Shown here one piece after another: positions 1-5,449 of a stretch of 5,449 nucleotides of DNA. Origin of the DNA: Spirochaetales bacterium (lineage in GTDB: Bacteria; Spirochaetota; Spirochaetia; DSM-27196; PWMO01); contig SLTF01000323.1 in the NCBI GenBank assembly GCA_007130025.1, positions 1 through 5,449 on the forward strand. The letters run 5' to 3'. Every line of letters begins with the position of its first letter. The stretch's first letter is position 1. The notes under the pieces were generated by a model that saw only the letters and a list, made by a program, of their open reading frames with translations, searched no databases and had not been told where the DNA came from. Made by a program: the position numbers and the translations under genes.

Positions 1-486
1 CTCGTGTGCCCAGGCGAGGGCGTCGCGTTCGGTGGGGGTTCGTCCGCCCTGGATCACCACGCGGTACCCGCTGGGCATCGCCGCATCGGCAAGCACATCC
101 ATCCCCAGCACGATGCACTGGTTCCCGAAGGCGCGCGCGCCCTGGTCGATGATATCGGGATTCTTGACCGCCTGGCTGTTCAGACTCACCTTCTCCGCGC
201 CGGCGAGCAGAACTGCGCGCATCTGATCGAGCGACGCGATGCCGCCACCAACGCTGAAGGGGACGAAGATCTCGCGCGCAACGCGCTCGACCACGTCGAT
301 CATGATTCCGCGATGCTCGGCGCTCGCGGTGATGTCGTAAAACACCAGCTCATCGGCGCCCGCGAGATAGTAGCTGCGCGCCATCTCCACCGGATCGCCG
401 ATGTCGACGTTCCCCTGGAACTTGATTCCCTTGGTGGTCTTGCCGTCGCGTACGTCGAGGCAGACCACAATTCGCTTCTCCAGCAT
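1..486 (-). CDS. hisF: HisF, imidazole glycerol phosphate synthase cyclase subunit (partial, C-terminus outside window)
   Basis: HisF is the (beta/alpha)8-barrel subunit that uses ammonia from HisH to turn PRFAR into imidazole glycerol phosphate and AICAR, in cytoplasmic histidine biosynthesis. The first 162 residues are present; the family is usually about 250-260 residues, so roughly a third lies beyond the left edge, including the second phosphate-binding half. Visible signatures are CLDVRDG at 9-15 with the catalytic Asp11, Lys19 in the TTKG segment, FSVGGGI at 77-83 (phosphate-binding strand), VSLNSQAVKNP at 100-110, and GMDV at 128-131 with Asp130, the second catalytic aspartate. GGRTPT at 147-152 is also typical. 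The numbering of Asp11, Lys19 and Asp130 agrees with the well-studied T. maritima enzyme. The ATG start is fixed by a strong Shine-Dalgarno and by homology starting at MLEKRI. It lies 18 nt downstream of hisH and is evidently co-transcribed with it. No frameshift is seen. It resembles the HisF form I remember from Desulfovibrio and spirochaetes (VFYDITAS). Confidence 0.97.
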   Translation of the reverse strand, partial: MLEKRIVVCLDVRDGKTTKGIKFQGNVDIGDPVEMARSYYLAGADELVFYDITASAEHRGIMIDVVERVAREIFVPFSVGGGIASLDQMRAVLLAGAEKVSLNSQAVKNPDIIDQGARAFGNQCIVLGMDVLADAAMPSGYRVVIQGGRTPTERDALAWAHE

Positions 487-493
487 CGGTTGG

Positions 494-500
494 TCCTCCT
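494..500 (-). promoter_or_regulatory. Ribosome binding site of hisF
   Basis: On the minus strand this reads AGGAGGA, a near-complete Shine-Dalgarno, 7 nt before the hisF ATG. It sits entirely in the 18-nt hisH-hisF gap, so hisF can initiate on its own and does not depend only on coupling to hisH. It settles the hisF start. Confidence 0.9.
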
Positions 501-504
501 CAAC

Positions 505-1116
505 CTATCCGCGATAATCCAGAAAGTTCCGCAGCATCCGAAGACCGTGCGGACCCGATTTTTCCGGGTGGAACTGCACCGCGGTCAGGTTGTCGCGCCC
601 GATGGCGGACGCAAACCGGATGCCGTAGTCGGTTTCCGCGAGCACGGTTGCCGGATCGTCCGGCGACGGATAGTAGGAGTGCACGAAGTAAAACGACGCC
701 CCGGAGGGGATACCTTCAAACAGCGGATGGCGCGCGACCGGAACGATCTGATTCCACCCCATATGCGGAACCTTCAGGCGAAGATCGGCGAGAAACCGGC
801 GCGCGGTACCGGAGATGAGGCCCAGACAGGTCGCCTCGTTCTCTTCGGACGCGTCAAGCACGATCTGGCTGCCCAGACAGATGCCGAGCACCGGCCGTCC
901 GGTTGCCACAAACGAGCGGATGGCATCGTCCAGGCCACGCGCCCGGAGCACTGCGGTAGCGGCCGCGGCATCCCCCACTCCCGGGAAGATGAGCCTATCT
1001 GTGCTCAGCAGCTCATCCGGGCTCGCCGAAATGGTGATTCGCGCTCCCAGCGCGAGCAGCGCGGTCTCCACGCTCTTGAGGTTTCCCGCTTCGTAGTCAA
1101 CAACACCAACGGTCAT
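505..1116 (-). CDS. hisH: HisH, imidazole glycerol phosphate synthase glutaminase subunit
   Basis: HisH is a class I (triad) glutamine amidotransferase that hydrolyses glutamine and passes ammonia through the HisF barrel; the HisH-HisF heterodimer performs the fifth step of histidine biosynthesis. At 203 residues it has the usual length. The N-terminal strand VGVVDYEAGNLKSV (3-16) and the oxyanion-region PGVG (45-48) are typical. The nucleophile elbow GICLGSQ places Cys80, and FHPEKS places His183 and Glu185, completing the triad. VPHMGWN (116-122) and YFVHSYY (143-149) are further HisH signatures. The residue after the elbow glycine is Ser rather than the more usual Met. The ATG overlaps the lipoprotein stop as ATGA, and I see no good Shine-Dalgarno before it, so translation is probably coupled to the upstream gene. 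hisF follows after 18 nt with no hisA between them, unlike the common hisH-hisA-hisF order. Confidence 0.97.
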   Translation of the reverse strand: MTVGVVDYEAGNLKSVETALLALGARITISASPDELLSTDRLIFPGVGDAAAATAVLRARGLDDAIRSFVATGRPVLGICLGSQIVLDASEENEATCLGLISGTARRFLADLRLKVPHMGWNQIVPVARHPLFEGIPSGASFYFVHSYYPSPDDPATVLAETDYGIRFASAIGRDNLTAVQFHPEKSGPHGLRMLRNFLDYRG

Positions 1117-2051
1117 CGGTTTGCCATACTCTCGGTGACGCTCTGCACCAGTTGCCGCAGCTCGTCCGGATCGAGCACTACGCCCGAGAACCGAATCTCC
1201 GCGACGTCGCGCACGGTTTCCAGCGTACCCGCCAGACGCTGCATGTTGAGCCCCGCGTCGCGAATGGTGGCCAGAAAGAGCAGGCGGAACAGCACGTGGA
1301 AGGCGCGTGCATCCTGCTCGGTCTCCAGGGCAATCGTACCGGCAAGCTCCAGCCTCCCGTTGGTGCGATCGACAAATACGATCATCGCCTGGATCGGAAT
1401 GCGGATCGCGCCGCCACCCAGGCGGGCGAGCGAATCGCGCCCAGGCGACGGCACAAAGATGGTCAACTCCCGGCGATCCGCGGCCTGCTCGAAGGCTGCC
1501 AGTCGTGCGGCAACCGCCGCATCGGTTACCGGTGGGCGCCCCCCTTCTACCGCTGCAGCCTGCTCCAGCCGCTCCTTGATCGCGCCCTGTGAGACCAGAA
1601 CGGGGCCGGATCGCAACACGGCGATCTGGAAACCGGTGGAGGGGTCTTCAAAGAAGCGAGCCGCCGGCGCGCCTCGCTCGAGAACGTGCTCGGTCCAGCG
1701 ACCGTCGCGTCTGAGGTTTCGCTCGATGATACGCCGGGGGTAGCGTCCCGACGCCACCAGGTGCACCCCGCCGGCGCCGAGCCGGCCCATGGAGGCGACC
1801 ACCAGATCGGTTCGGTCTACTACCTGGGAGAGCTGGTCGGCGGAGATGCCCTCGGGGAGGAGGGCTCCGAGGACCGCCTCGCCGGTGACCGGGTCGTTCA
1901 CGAAGAACCACGCCCCCTGATCAGCCGGAAGGTACGCCACCAGATCCCGCTCAATCGGCGCAGGGGCGGTGCGGCATCCTGCCAGCAGAACCACCGCGGC
2001 GGCGAGCCAGATCGCCGCGATTCTCAGACGCGGGTAAGCGTGATCGCGCAC
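1113..2051 (-). CDS. Uncharacterised lipoprotein, possibly related to spirochaetal TP0453-like proteins
   Basis: I do not recognise a named family. From a GTG start the product has 312 residues. It begins with a basic n-region (Arg2, Arg8, Arg10), a hydrophobic core at 11-23 and a lipobox LAGC with Cys26, the only cysteine in the protein, so signal peptidase II processing and lipid anchoring are well supported. The +2 residue is Arg, with no Asp-type inner-membrane retention signal by the E. coli rule. The mature part looks alpha/beta: DLVAYLPADQGAWFFVND (36-53), a strand pair and helix at about 82-113, another at about 222-260, and FSGVVLDPDELRQLV (288-302). Segment 250-268 is a strongly hydrophobic helix with few charges, perhaps amphipathic. 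A longer reading from an ATG at 2102 would put 17 Arg-rich residues before a normal signal peptide and overlap ileS by 79 nt; the GTG with its Shine-Dalgarno is better. It overlaps ileS by 28 nt and hisH by 4 nt, so it is an operon member. Confidence 0.85.
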   Translation of the reverse strand: MRDHAYPRLRIAAIWLAAAVVLLAGCRTAPAPIERDLVAYLPADQGAWFFVNDPVTGEAVLGALLPEGISADQLSQVVDRTDLVVASMGRLGAGGVHLVASGRYPRRIIERNLRRDGRWTEHVLERGAPAARFFEDPSTGFQIAVLRSGPVLVSQGAIKERLEQAAAVEGGRPPVTDAAVAARLAAFEQAADRRELTIFVPSPGRDSLARLGGGAIRIPIQAMIVFVDRTNGRLELAGTIALETEQDARAFHVLFRLLFLATIRDAGLNMQRLAGTLETVRDVAEIRFSGVVLDPDELRQLVQSVTESMANR

Positions 2052-5000
2052 TCGTCGTCTCCTATCGCCACGCGCACTCCCGTGTCCGCGTCGGTCGTCC
2101 AATCGAGCGACACCGCGAGGGTCTCGCTCATCAAATAGTCGCGAAAGGCGGTGACTGCGGTCTGCACCGAGTCGGGCCCCTCCATGCGGAGCGTGATCCG
2201 ATCGCTCACCTCGAAGCCGCTCTCCTTGCGCAAATTCTGAATCACCCGAATGGCATCGCGAACGATGCCTTCGTTGCGCAGTTCGGCCGTAATCTCAGGA
2301 TCAAGGGCGACGGTGAGCGAGCCATCGTTGAGCACCTTGAGGTTCTCTTTCTCGGACCGCTGCACGATGACACTGTCCTTCGTGAGCTCGAGCGTGCGGG
2401 CGCCTACGTCAATGGTGAGGGTGTTGCCTTCGAGCAGGGTCTGAATCTGCCGGGGCGAAAGCGCCGCGATCTTTTCGGCGGCGGTCTTCATGTCGCCTCC
2501 AAGCTCCGGACCAAGCGAACGATAGTTCGCCTTGGCCGAATACTCGACCAGCTCTTCCTCGTTCTCGCGGAAGATCACCTCTTTGACGTTCAGCTCGTCG
2601 CGGATAATCTCTTCCATCTCGCGCAGCACCTTGCGCTCATCGGGGTTGATGGTCACCAGGTGCAGCGCCTTCAGCGGCTGGCGGATCTTCAGGTCGTGCA
2701 TCCGCCGGATGGCGCGCCCCATGCTCACCGTCTGCTGGGTCACCGCCATCTTCGTCTCAAGCTCCAGGTCGCGGCGCGACGCATCAGCCACCGGATAGTC
2801 GCAGAGGTGGACGGAGTCGGGCATGCCGTCGCTTCGGAGGTTGCGGTAGATCGCTTCGGTAATGAAGGGCACGATGGGCGCCGCCACCAGGGTGAGCTTC
2901 ATCAGCACGGAATAGAGCGTCTGGTAGGCCTGTTCCTTGTCGTGGTCGTTCTCGCTGCGCCAGAAACGCCGACGCGAACGGCGGATGTACCAGTTGTTGA
3001 GGTTGTCGATAAAGGCGACCACCGGGTCGATGGCGCGCTGCAGCTCGTAGCGGTCGAGGCAGTCGGTCACCTCTTCCACCAGTCGCTCCACGTCCGAGAG
3101 GATCCAGCGGTCGAGCGGGTTGGCTGGGTCCGGCGGCGCGGTGGTGGGACGAACGCCGTCGATGTTGGCGTAGGTCACGTAGAAGCTGTAGGCGTTCCAG
3201 AGCGGGATGATGACGGTCTTCAGCACCTCGCGCACCGCTTCGTCGCTGTACTTGAGGTCTTCCGCGCGCACCACGGCCGAGTCCATCAGGAAGAGCCGCA
3301 GCGCGTCGGCGCCAAAGGTATCGATGACTTCCTTGGGATCGCTGTAGTTGCGCTCGCTCTTGGACATCTTCTTGCCGTCGGCGGCAAGAACCAGACCATT
3401 TACCACACAGTTCATGAAGGCCGGCTGATCGAAGAGGGCCGCGGCGAGCACGGTCAGGGTGTAGAACCAGCCGCGCGTCTGATCGAGTCCCTCGCAGATG
3501 AAGTCAGCGGGGAAGTGCTCGTCAAACCACTGCTTGTTCTCAAAGGGATAGTGGTTCTGGCCGTAGGGCATGGCGCCGGACTCAAACCAGCAGTCGAGGA
3601 CCTCGGCTACGCGGCGCATCGTCCCCTTGCCGTCGGGTGAGGGCCAGGTGATGTCGTCTACAAAGTGCTTGTGCAGGTCGGTGACCTTCGTACCGGATTT
3701 CTTCTCGAGTTCTTCGCGCGAGCCGATGCACTCCACGTAGTCGCTGCCGTCGCATTTCCACACCGGGATGGGGTTCCCCCAGTAGCGGTTTCGCGAGATC
3801 GCCCAGTCGCGGGCGCCCTCGAGCCACTTCCCAAAGCGGCCGGCCTGCAGATGGTCGGGCACCCAGTGGACCTTCGCGTTGGCACCGAGCATGCTCGGCT
3901 TGACCTTGTCGATGTTGACAAACCACGAAGAGATCGCCCGATAGATGAGCGGCTTCTTGGTGCGATAGCAGTGCGGATAGGGGTGAAGGTAGTTCTCTCT
4001 CTTGACCAGGGTCCCTTCTTCGCGCCGCCGCGCGATGATCGGCTTGTCGGCGTCCTTGACGAAGAGCCCGGCGAAGTCGCTCACCTCCTCGGTGAAACGG
4101 CAGTCGCCGTCGATGGGACAGACAATCGGGAGGCCCGAACCTTTCAGGACGTGGTAGTCGTCTTCGCCAAAGCCCGGGGCGATGTGCACGATGCCGGTGC
4201 CGTCTTCGGTGGTGACAAAGTCGGCCACGTTGGTGCGGAAGGCTCCGTCGGAGGCCAGCTCCGCAAAGTAGGGAAAGAGCGGCTCGTACTGCAGGCCGGC
4301 AAAATCCCCGCCGTTGCCCCGCTTGATCACGGAGTAGTCGGCTTCATCCTTATAATAGGCACCCAGACGGCTTTCCGCGAGCAGGAAGTGGTCGTCGCCG
4401 TCTCGCACCACCACGTAGTCGACCGCCGGCCCCAGGGCGAGCCCGAGGTTGGACGGGAGGGTCCACGGCGTGGTGGTCCAGGCAAGCACCGAGGTGCCGG
4501 CCGGCAGCCCGGCCGAAGCAGCGCTCTCGTCGGTGAGACGGAACCGCACGGTGATGGCCGGATCATTGACCTCGATGTAGCCGCCGAGGTTCACCTCAAA
4601 GTTGGACAGCGGTGTGGCGAGCCCGGGGCTGTAGGGCAGGATGTAGTACCCTTCGTAGATCAGACCCTTCTCCCAGAGCGTCTTGAAGACCCACCAGATG
4701 GACTCCATGTAGTCGGGATCCATGGTCTTGTAGTCGTGATCAAAGTCAACCCAGCGCCCCATGCGCGTAATGATCTGCTTCCACTGCTCGGTGTAGCGCA
4801 GCACAATGGATCGGCACGCTTCGTTGAACTTGGCCACGCCGAAGCCCTCGATCTGCGCCTTGCCGGAGATGCCGAGCTCTTTTTCCATCTCGTACTCAAC
4901 CGGCAGCCCGTGGCAGTCCCACCCAAAGCGGCGGTCTACCTTCTTGCCCTTCATCGACTGGTAGCGCGGAAAGATGTCTTTGATGGTGCCGGGAACAAAG

Positions 5001-5173
5001 TGGCCAAAGTGCGGCAATCCGGTGGCAAAGGGAGGCCCATCGTAGAAGACAAACTCCGGCGCGCCCTCGCGCTGCGAAATCGACCGTTTGAAGACGTCGT
5101 TCTGTTCCCAGAACTCAAGAATCCGAAGTTCCATTTCCGGAAAGTCGACCTTCGGATCAACTGGCTCGTACAA
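2024..5173 (-). CDS. ileS: Isoleucyl-tRNA synthetase, type 2 (IleRS2)
   Basis: This cytoplasmic class Ia synthetase activates isoleucine with ATP, charges tRNA-Ile and edits misactivated valine. It has 1049 residues, the length of the eukaryote-like type 2 form. The Rossmann catalytic domain carries HFGH at 55-58 (the HIGH motif) and KMSKS at 602-606. The CP1 editing domain lies between them, with the Thr-rich WTTTPWTLP at 232-240 and GTGIVHIAPGFGEDD ending at 339, where the Asp pair 338-339 marks the editing site. DCWFESGAMPY and GLDQTRGWFYTL precede KMSKS. NNWYIRRSRRRFW (Trp728 and following) opens the helical anticodon-binding region, and no C-terminal four-Cys zinc module typical of type 1 is present. 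Long stretches match my memory of Borrelia IleRS, supporting a spirochaete origin. The start is TTG, supported by a well-placed Shine-Dalgarno and by the usual MYxPVDPKVDFP beginning; the next Met (14) would remove conserved residues. It is the first gene of the operon. Confidence 0.98.
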   Translation of the reverse strand: MYEPVDPKVDFPEMELRILEFWEQNDVFKRSISQREGAPEFVFYDGPPFATGLPHFGHFVPGTIKDIFPRYQSMKGKKVDRRFGWDCHGLPVEYEMEKELGISGKAQIEGFGVAKFNEACRSIVLRYTEQWKQIITRMGRWVDFDHDYKTMDPDYMESIWWVFKTLWEKGLIYEGYYILPYSPGLATPLSNFEVNLGGYIEVNDPAITVRFRLTDESAASAGLPAGTSVLAWTTTPWTLPSNLGLALGPAVDYVVVRDGDDHFLLAESRLGAYYKDEADYSVIKRGNGGDFAGLQYEPLFPYFAELASDGAFRTNVADFVTTEDGTGIVHIAPGFGEDDYHVLKGSGLPIVCPIDGDCRFTEEVSDFAGLFVKDADKPIIARRREEGTLVKRENYLHPYPHCYRTKKPLIYRAISSWFVNIDKVKPSMLGANAKVHWVPDHLQAGRFGKWLEGARDWAISRNRYWGNPIPVWKCDGSDYVECIGSREELEKKSGTKVTDLHKHFVDDITWPSPDGKGTMRRVAEVLDCWFESGAMPYGQNHYPFENKQWFDEHFPADFICEGLDQTRGWFYTLTVLAAALFDQPAFMNCVVNGLVLAADGKKMSKSERNYSDPKEVIDTFGADALRLFLMDSAVVRAEDLKYSDEAVREVLKTVIIPLWNAYSFYVTYANIDGVRPTTAPPDPANPLDRWILSDVERLVEEVTDCLDRYELQRAIDPVVAFIDNLNNWYIRRSRRRFWRSENDHDKEQAYQTLYSVLMKLTLVAAPIVPFITEAIYRNLRSDGMPDSVHLCDYPVADASRRDLELETKMAVTQQTVSMGRAIRRMHDLKIRQPLKALHLVTINPDERKVLREMEEIIRDELNVKEVIFRENEEELVEYSAKANYRSLGPELGGDMKTAAEKIAALSPRQIQTLLEGNTLTIDVGARTLELTKDSVIVQRSEKENLKVLNDGSLTVALDPEITAELRNEGIVRDAIRVIQNLRKESGFEVSDRITLRMEGPDSVQTAVTAFRDYLMSETLAVSLDWTTDADTGVRVAIGDDECAITLTRV
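2059..2063 (-). promoter_or_regulatory. Ribosome binding site deciding the lipoprotein GTG start
   Basis: Minus-strand AGGAG lies 7 nt before the GTG at 2049-2051, inside the last codons of ileS. It favours the GTG over the upstream ATG at 2102 and gives a normal-length lipoprotein signal peptide. Confidence 0.75.
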
Positions 5174-5178
5174 GGTGT

Positions 5179-5184
5179 TCCTCC
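5179..5184 (-). promoter_or_regulatory. Ribosome binding site deciding the ileS TTG start
   Basis: Minus-strand GGAGGA ends 5 nt (GGAGG core 6 nt) before the TTG at 5171-5173. No ATG or GTG lies nearby in frame, so this site supports TTG as the genuine ileS start. Confidence 0.88.
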
Positions 5185-5217
5185 AGCGGCGAAGTGCGCG
5201 CTATCTGGGTGATTGCG

Positions 5218-5250
5218 CCGTTTCGGCAGCGGTGAGCGAGTGCGAAACGG
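5218..5250 (-). repeat. Inverted repeat / 5' stem-loop in the ileS leader
   Basis: Perfect 8-bp arms CCGTTTCG (5243-5250 on the minus strand) and CGAAACGG (5218-5225) flank a 17-nt loop. The 5' arm starts at the predicted transcription start, so the ileS mRNA would begin with a hairpin. No run of T follows on either strand, so it is not an intrinsic terminator. It could protect the 5' end, act in RNA-level control, or be an operator just downstream of the promoter. Confidence 0.65.
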
Positions 5251-5256
5251 AAACTT

Positions 5257-5285
5257 AGTGTAGGAAATGGGGATGGTGGTGTCAA
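5257..5285 (-). promoter_or_regulatory. Sigma70-type promoter of the ileS operon
   Basis: On the minus strand the -35 box is TTGACA (5280-5285, 6 of 6 matches) and the -10 box is TACACT (5257-5262, 4 of 6), separated by exactly 17 bp. The predicted start is near 5248-5250, giving a leader of about 75 nt before ileS. The three downstream genes have no comparable intergenic space, so this is probably the main promoter for ileS, the lipoprotein, hisH and hisF. Confidence 0.8.
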
Positions 5286-5340
5286 GGAGCGGGTGGTGCG
5301 AAAATTGTGCTCGTTCGTGACCTCGGTGCCGAAGGTGGCG

Positions 5341-5370
5341 ACTCTTACTTTTATGTGTTATACTCTTACT
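5341..5370 (+). repeat. 9-bp direct repeat ACTCTTACT over the antitoxin promoter
   Basis: ACTCTTACT occurs at 5341-5349 and 5362-5370, 21 bp apart start to start, about two helical turns, so both copies face the same side of DNA. The second copy overlaps the -10 box and abuts the ATG. Antitoxins with AbrB-type domains commonly repress their own promoters, so these are candidate operator half-sites. A shorter TTACT recurs at 5378-5382 within the coding start and may be chance. Confidence 0.6.
5356..5364 (+). promoter_or_regulatory. Extended -10 promoter of the antitoxin gene
   Basis: TG-T-TATACT forms an extended -10 element with the hexamer at 5359-5364 (5 of 6 matches). A -35 at normal distance is weak (TGGCGA at 5336-5341, 3 of 6), as is tolerated with extended -10 elements. 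The expected transcription start, 7 nt past the hexamer, is 5371, the first base of the ATG. Confidence 0.65.
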
Positions 5371-5449
5371 ATGAAAATTACTACCAAAGGACAGGTAACC
5401 ATCCCTCAGCGCTTCCGGTCCAAGCACGGACTGCTGCCCAACACCGAAG
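5371..5449 (+). CDS. AbrB/MazE/VapB-type antitoxin or transcriptional regulator (partial, N-terminus only)
   Basis: The 26 visible residues, MKITTKGQVTIPQRFRSKHG and onward, are the hallmark of the swapped-hairpin AbrB/SpoVT DNA-binding domain: KGQVTIP (6-12), then a basic helix and LLPNTE. Proteins with this start are usually about 70-90 residues, bind their own promoter as dimers, and often neutralise a VapC-type PIN ribonuclease or MazF-type toxin encoded just downstream. That partner would lie outside this window, so calling it a toxin-antitoxin gene is inference. The family normally starts at this Met; an in-frame ATG at 5353 would add six residues (MCYTLT) that do not fit the family, and neither start has a Shine-Dalgarno. 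The 5' part is more AT-rich than the ileS operon. It is transcribed away from ileS. Confidence 0.85.
   Translation, partial: MKITTKGQVTIPQRFRSKHGLLPNTE

Larger units (their letters stand above)
1..5250 (-). other. Predicted operon ileS - lipoprotein - hisH - hisF
   Basis: Four genes in one direction with junctions of -28 nt, -4 nt and +18 nt and no terminator-like hairpin between them. The only strong promoter I find on this strand is upstream of ileS. The transcript continues beyond the left edge. Confidence 0.75.

Noticed and set aside
4..1743. Very long plus-strand open frame (579 codons) opposite hisF, hisH and the lipoprotein
   Set aside because: Its product is low-complexity Arg/Ala/Ser-rich with no recognisable motif, and the minus strand encodes clear proteins with intact catalytic residues. 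GC-rich codon bias opens antisense frames of this kind.
2049..2102. Longer N-terminus of the lipoprotein starting at an ATG at 2102
   Set aside because: It adds 17 mostly Arg/Gly residues ahead of a complete signal peptide and increases the ileS overlap to 79 nt, while the GTG at 2051 has a correctly spaced AGGAG.
4323..4356. Perfect TATAAT at 4351-4356 on the plus strand inside ileS, with TTGATC upstream
   Set aside because: The hexamers are 22 bp apart, too far for a usual promoter, and TATAAT comes from the Tyr-Tyr-Lys codons of ileS. No gene follows on that strand.
3665..5212. Long plus-strand open frame (515 codons) opposite ileS
   Set aside because: It mirrors ileS codon structure, has no recognisable domain, and would require antisense coding through the most conserved part of IleRS.
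5286..5302. GGGTGGTGCG resembling part of the T-box antiterminator sequence, upstream of ileS
   Set aside because: It is on the plus strand, opposite to ileS, and upstream of the ileS promoter. The leader of about 75 nt is too short for a T-box riboswitch and has no terminator.
5321..5335. Quasi-palindrome CCTCGGTGCCGAAGG
   Set aside because: It pairs only with a bulged base and a 2-nt loop and has no T-run, so it is neither a terminator nor a convincing operator.
5353..5370. In-frame upstream ATG for the antitoxin gene
   Set aside because: It adds MCYTLT, which does not fit the family's usual N-terminus, overlaps the -10 element and has no well-placed Shine-Dalgarno.

Overview
The window is a compact, GC-rich bacterial segment, read almost entirely on the minus strand. 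From right to left it holds an apparent four-gene operon: ileS (isoleucyl-tRNA synthetase), an uncharacterised lipoprotein, hisH and hisF (the two subunits of imidazole glycerol phosphate synthase; hisF runs off the left edge). At the far right a divergent plus-strand gene starts, showing the N-terminus of an AbrB/MazE/VapB-type antitoxin before the window ends.

Organism: the IleRS is the long 'type 2' form (HFGH at 55-58, KMSKS at 602-606, DCWFESGAMPY and NNWYIRRSRRRFW motifs). Several stretches (HFGHFVP, LATPLSNFEVNL, DCWFESGAMPY) match what I remember of spirochaete IleRS sequences such as Borrelia. The lipoprotein signal peptide implies a didermal cell or at least a lipoprotein-sorting one, and histidine genes imply a biosynthetically competent, probably free-living organism. 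My best guess is a GC-rich, free-living Spirochaetota member. This rests on memory, not on an alignment.

Layout: 5371-5449 (+) antitoxin start, with an extended -10 that places the predicted transcription start on the A of the ATG (leaderless) and a 9-bp direct repeat ACTCTTACT over the promoter. Positions 5174-5370 hold the divergent control region. On the minus strand it has a strong sigma70-type promoter for ileS (TTGACA, 17 bp, TACACT), then an approximately 75-nt leader beginning with an 8-bp stem-loop, then a good Shine-Dalgarno before a TTG start codon. Positions 2024-5173 hold ileS; 1113-2051 the lipoprotein, whose best start is a GTG inside the ileS 3' end (28-nt overlap); 505-1116 hisH (ATGA overlap with the lipoprotein); 1-486 hisF, 18 nt after hisH with its own Shine-Dalgarno.

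How the genes work together: HisH supplies ammonia from glutamine to the HisF cyclase, so hisH-hisF is a functional pair. IleRS charges tRNA-Ile. No biochemical link between IleRS and the lipoprotein is evident; the tight overlaps indicate co-transcription and translational coupling. The lipoprotein is the least understood gene, and its position directly after ileS recalls the T. pallidum TP0452-TP0453 arrangement.
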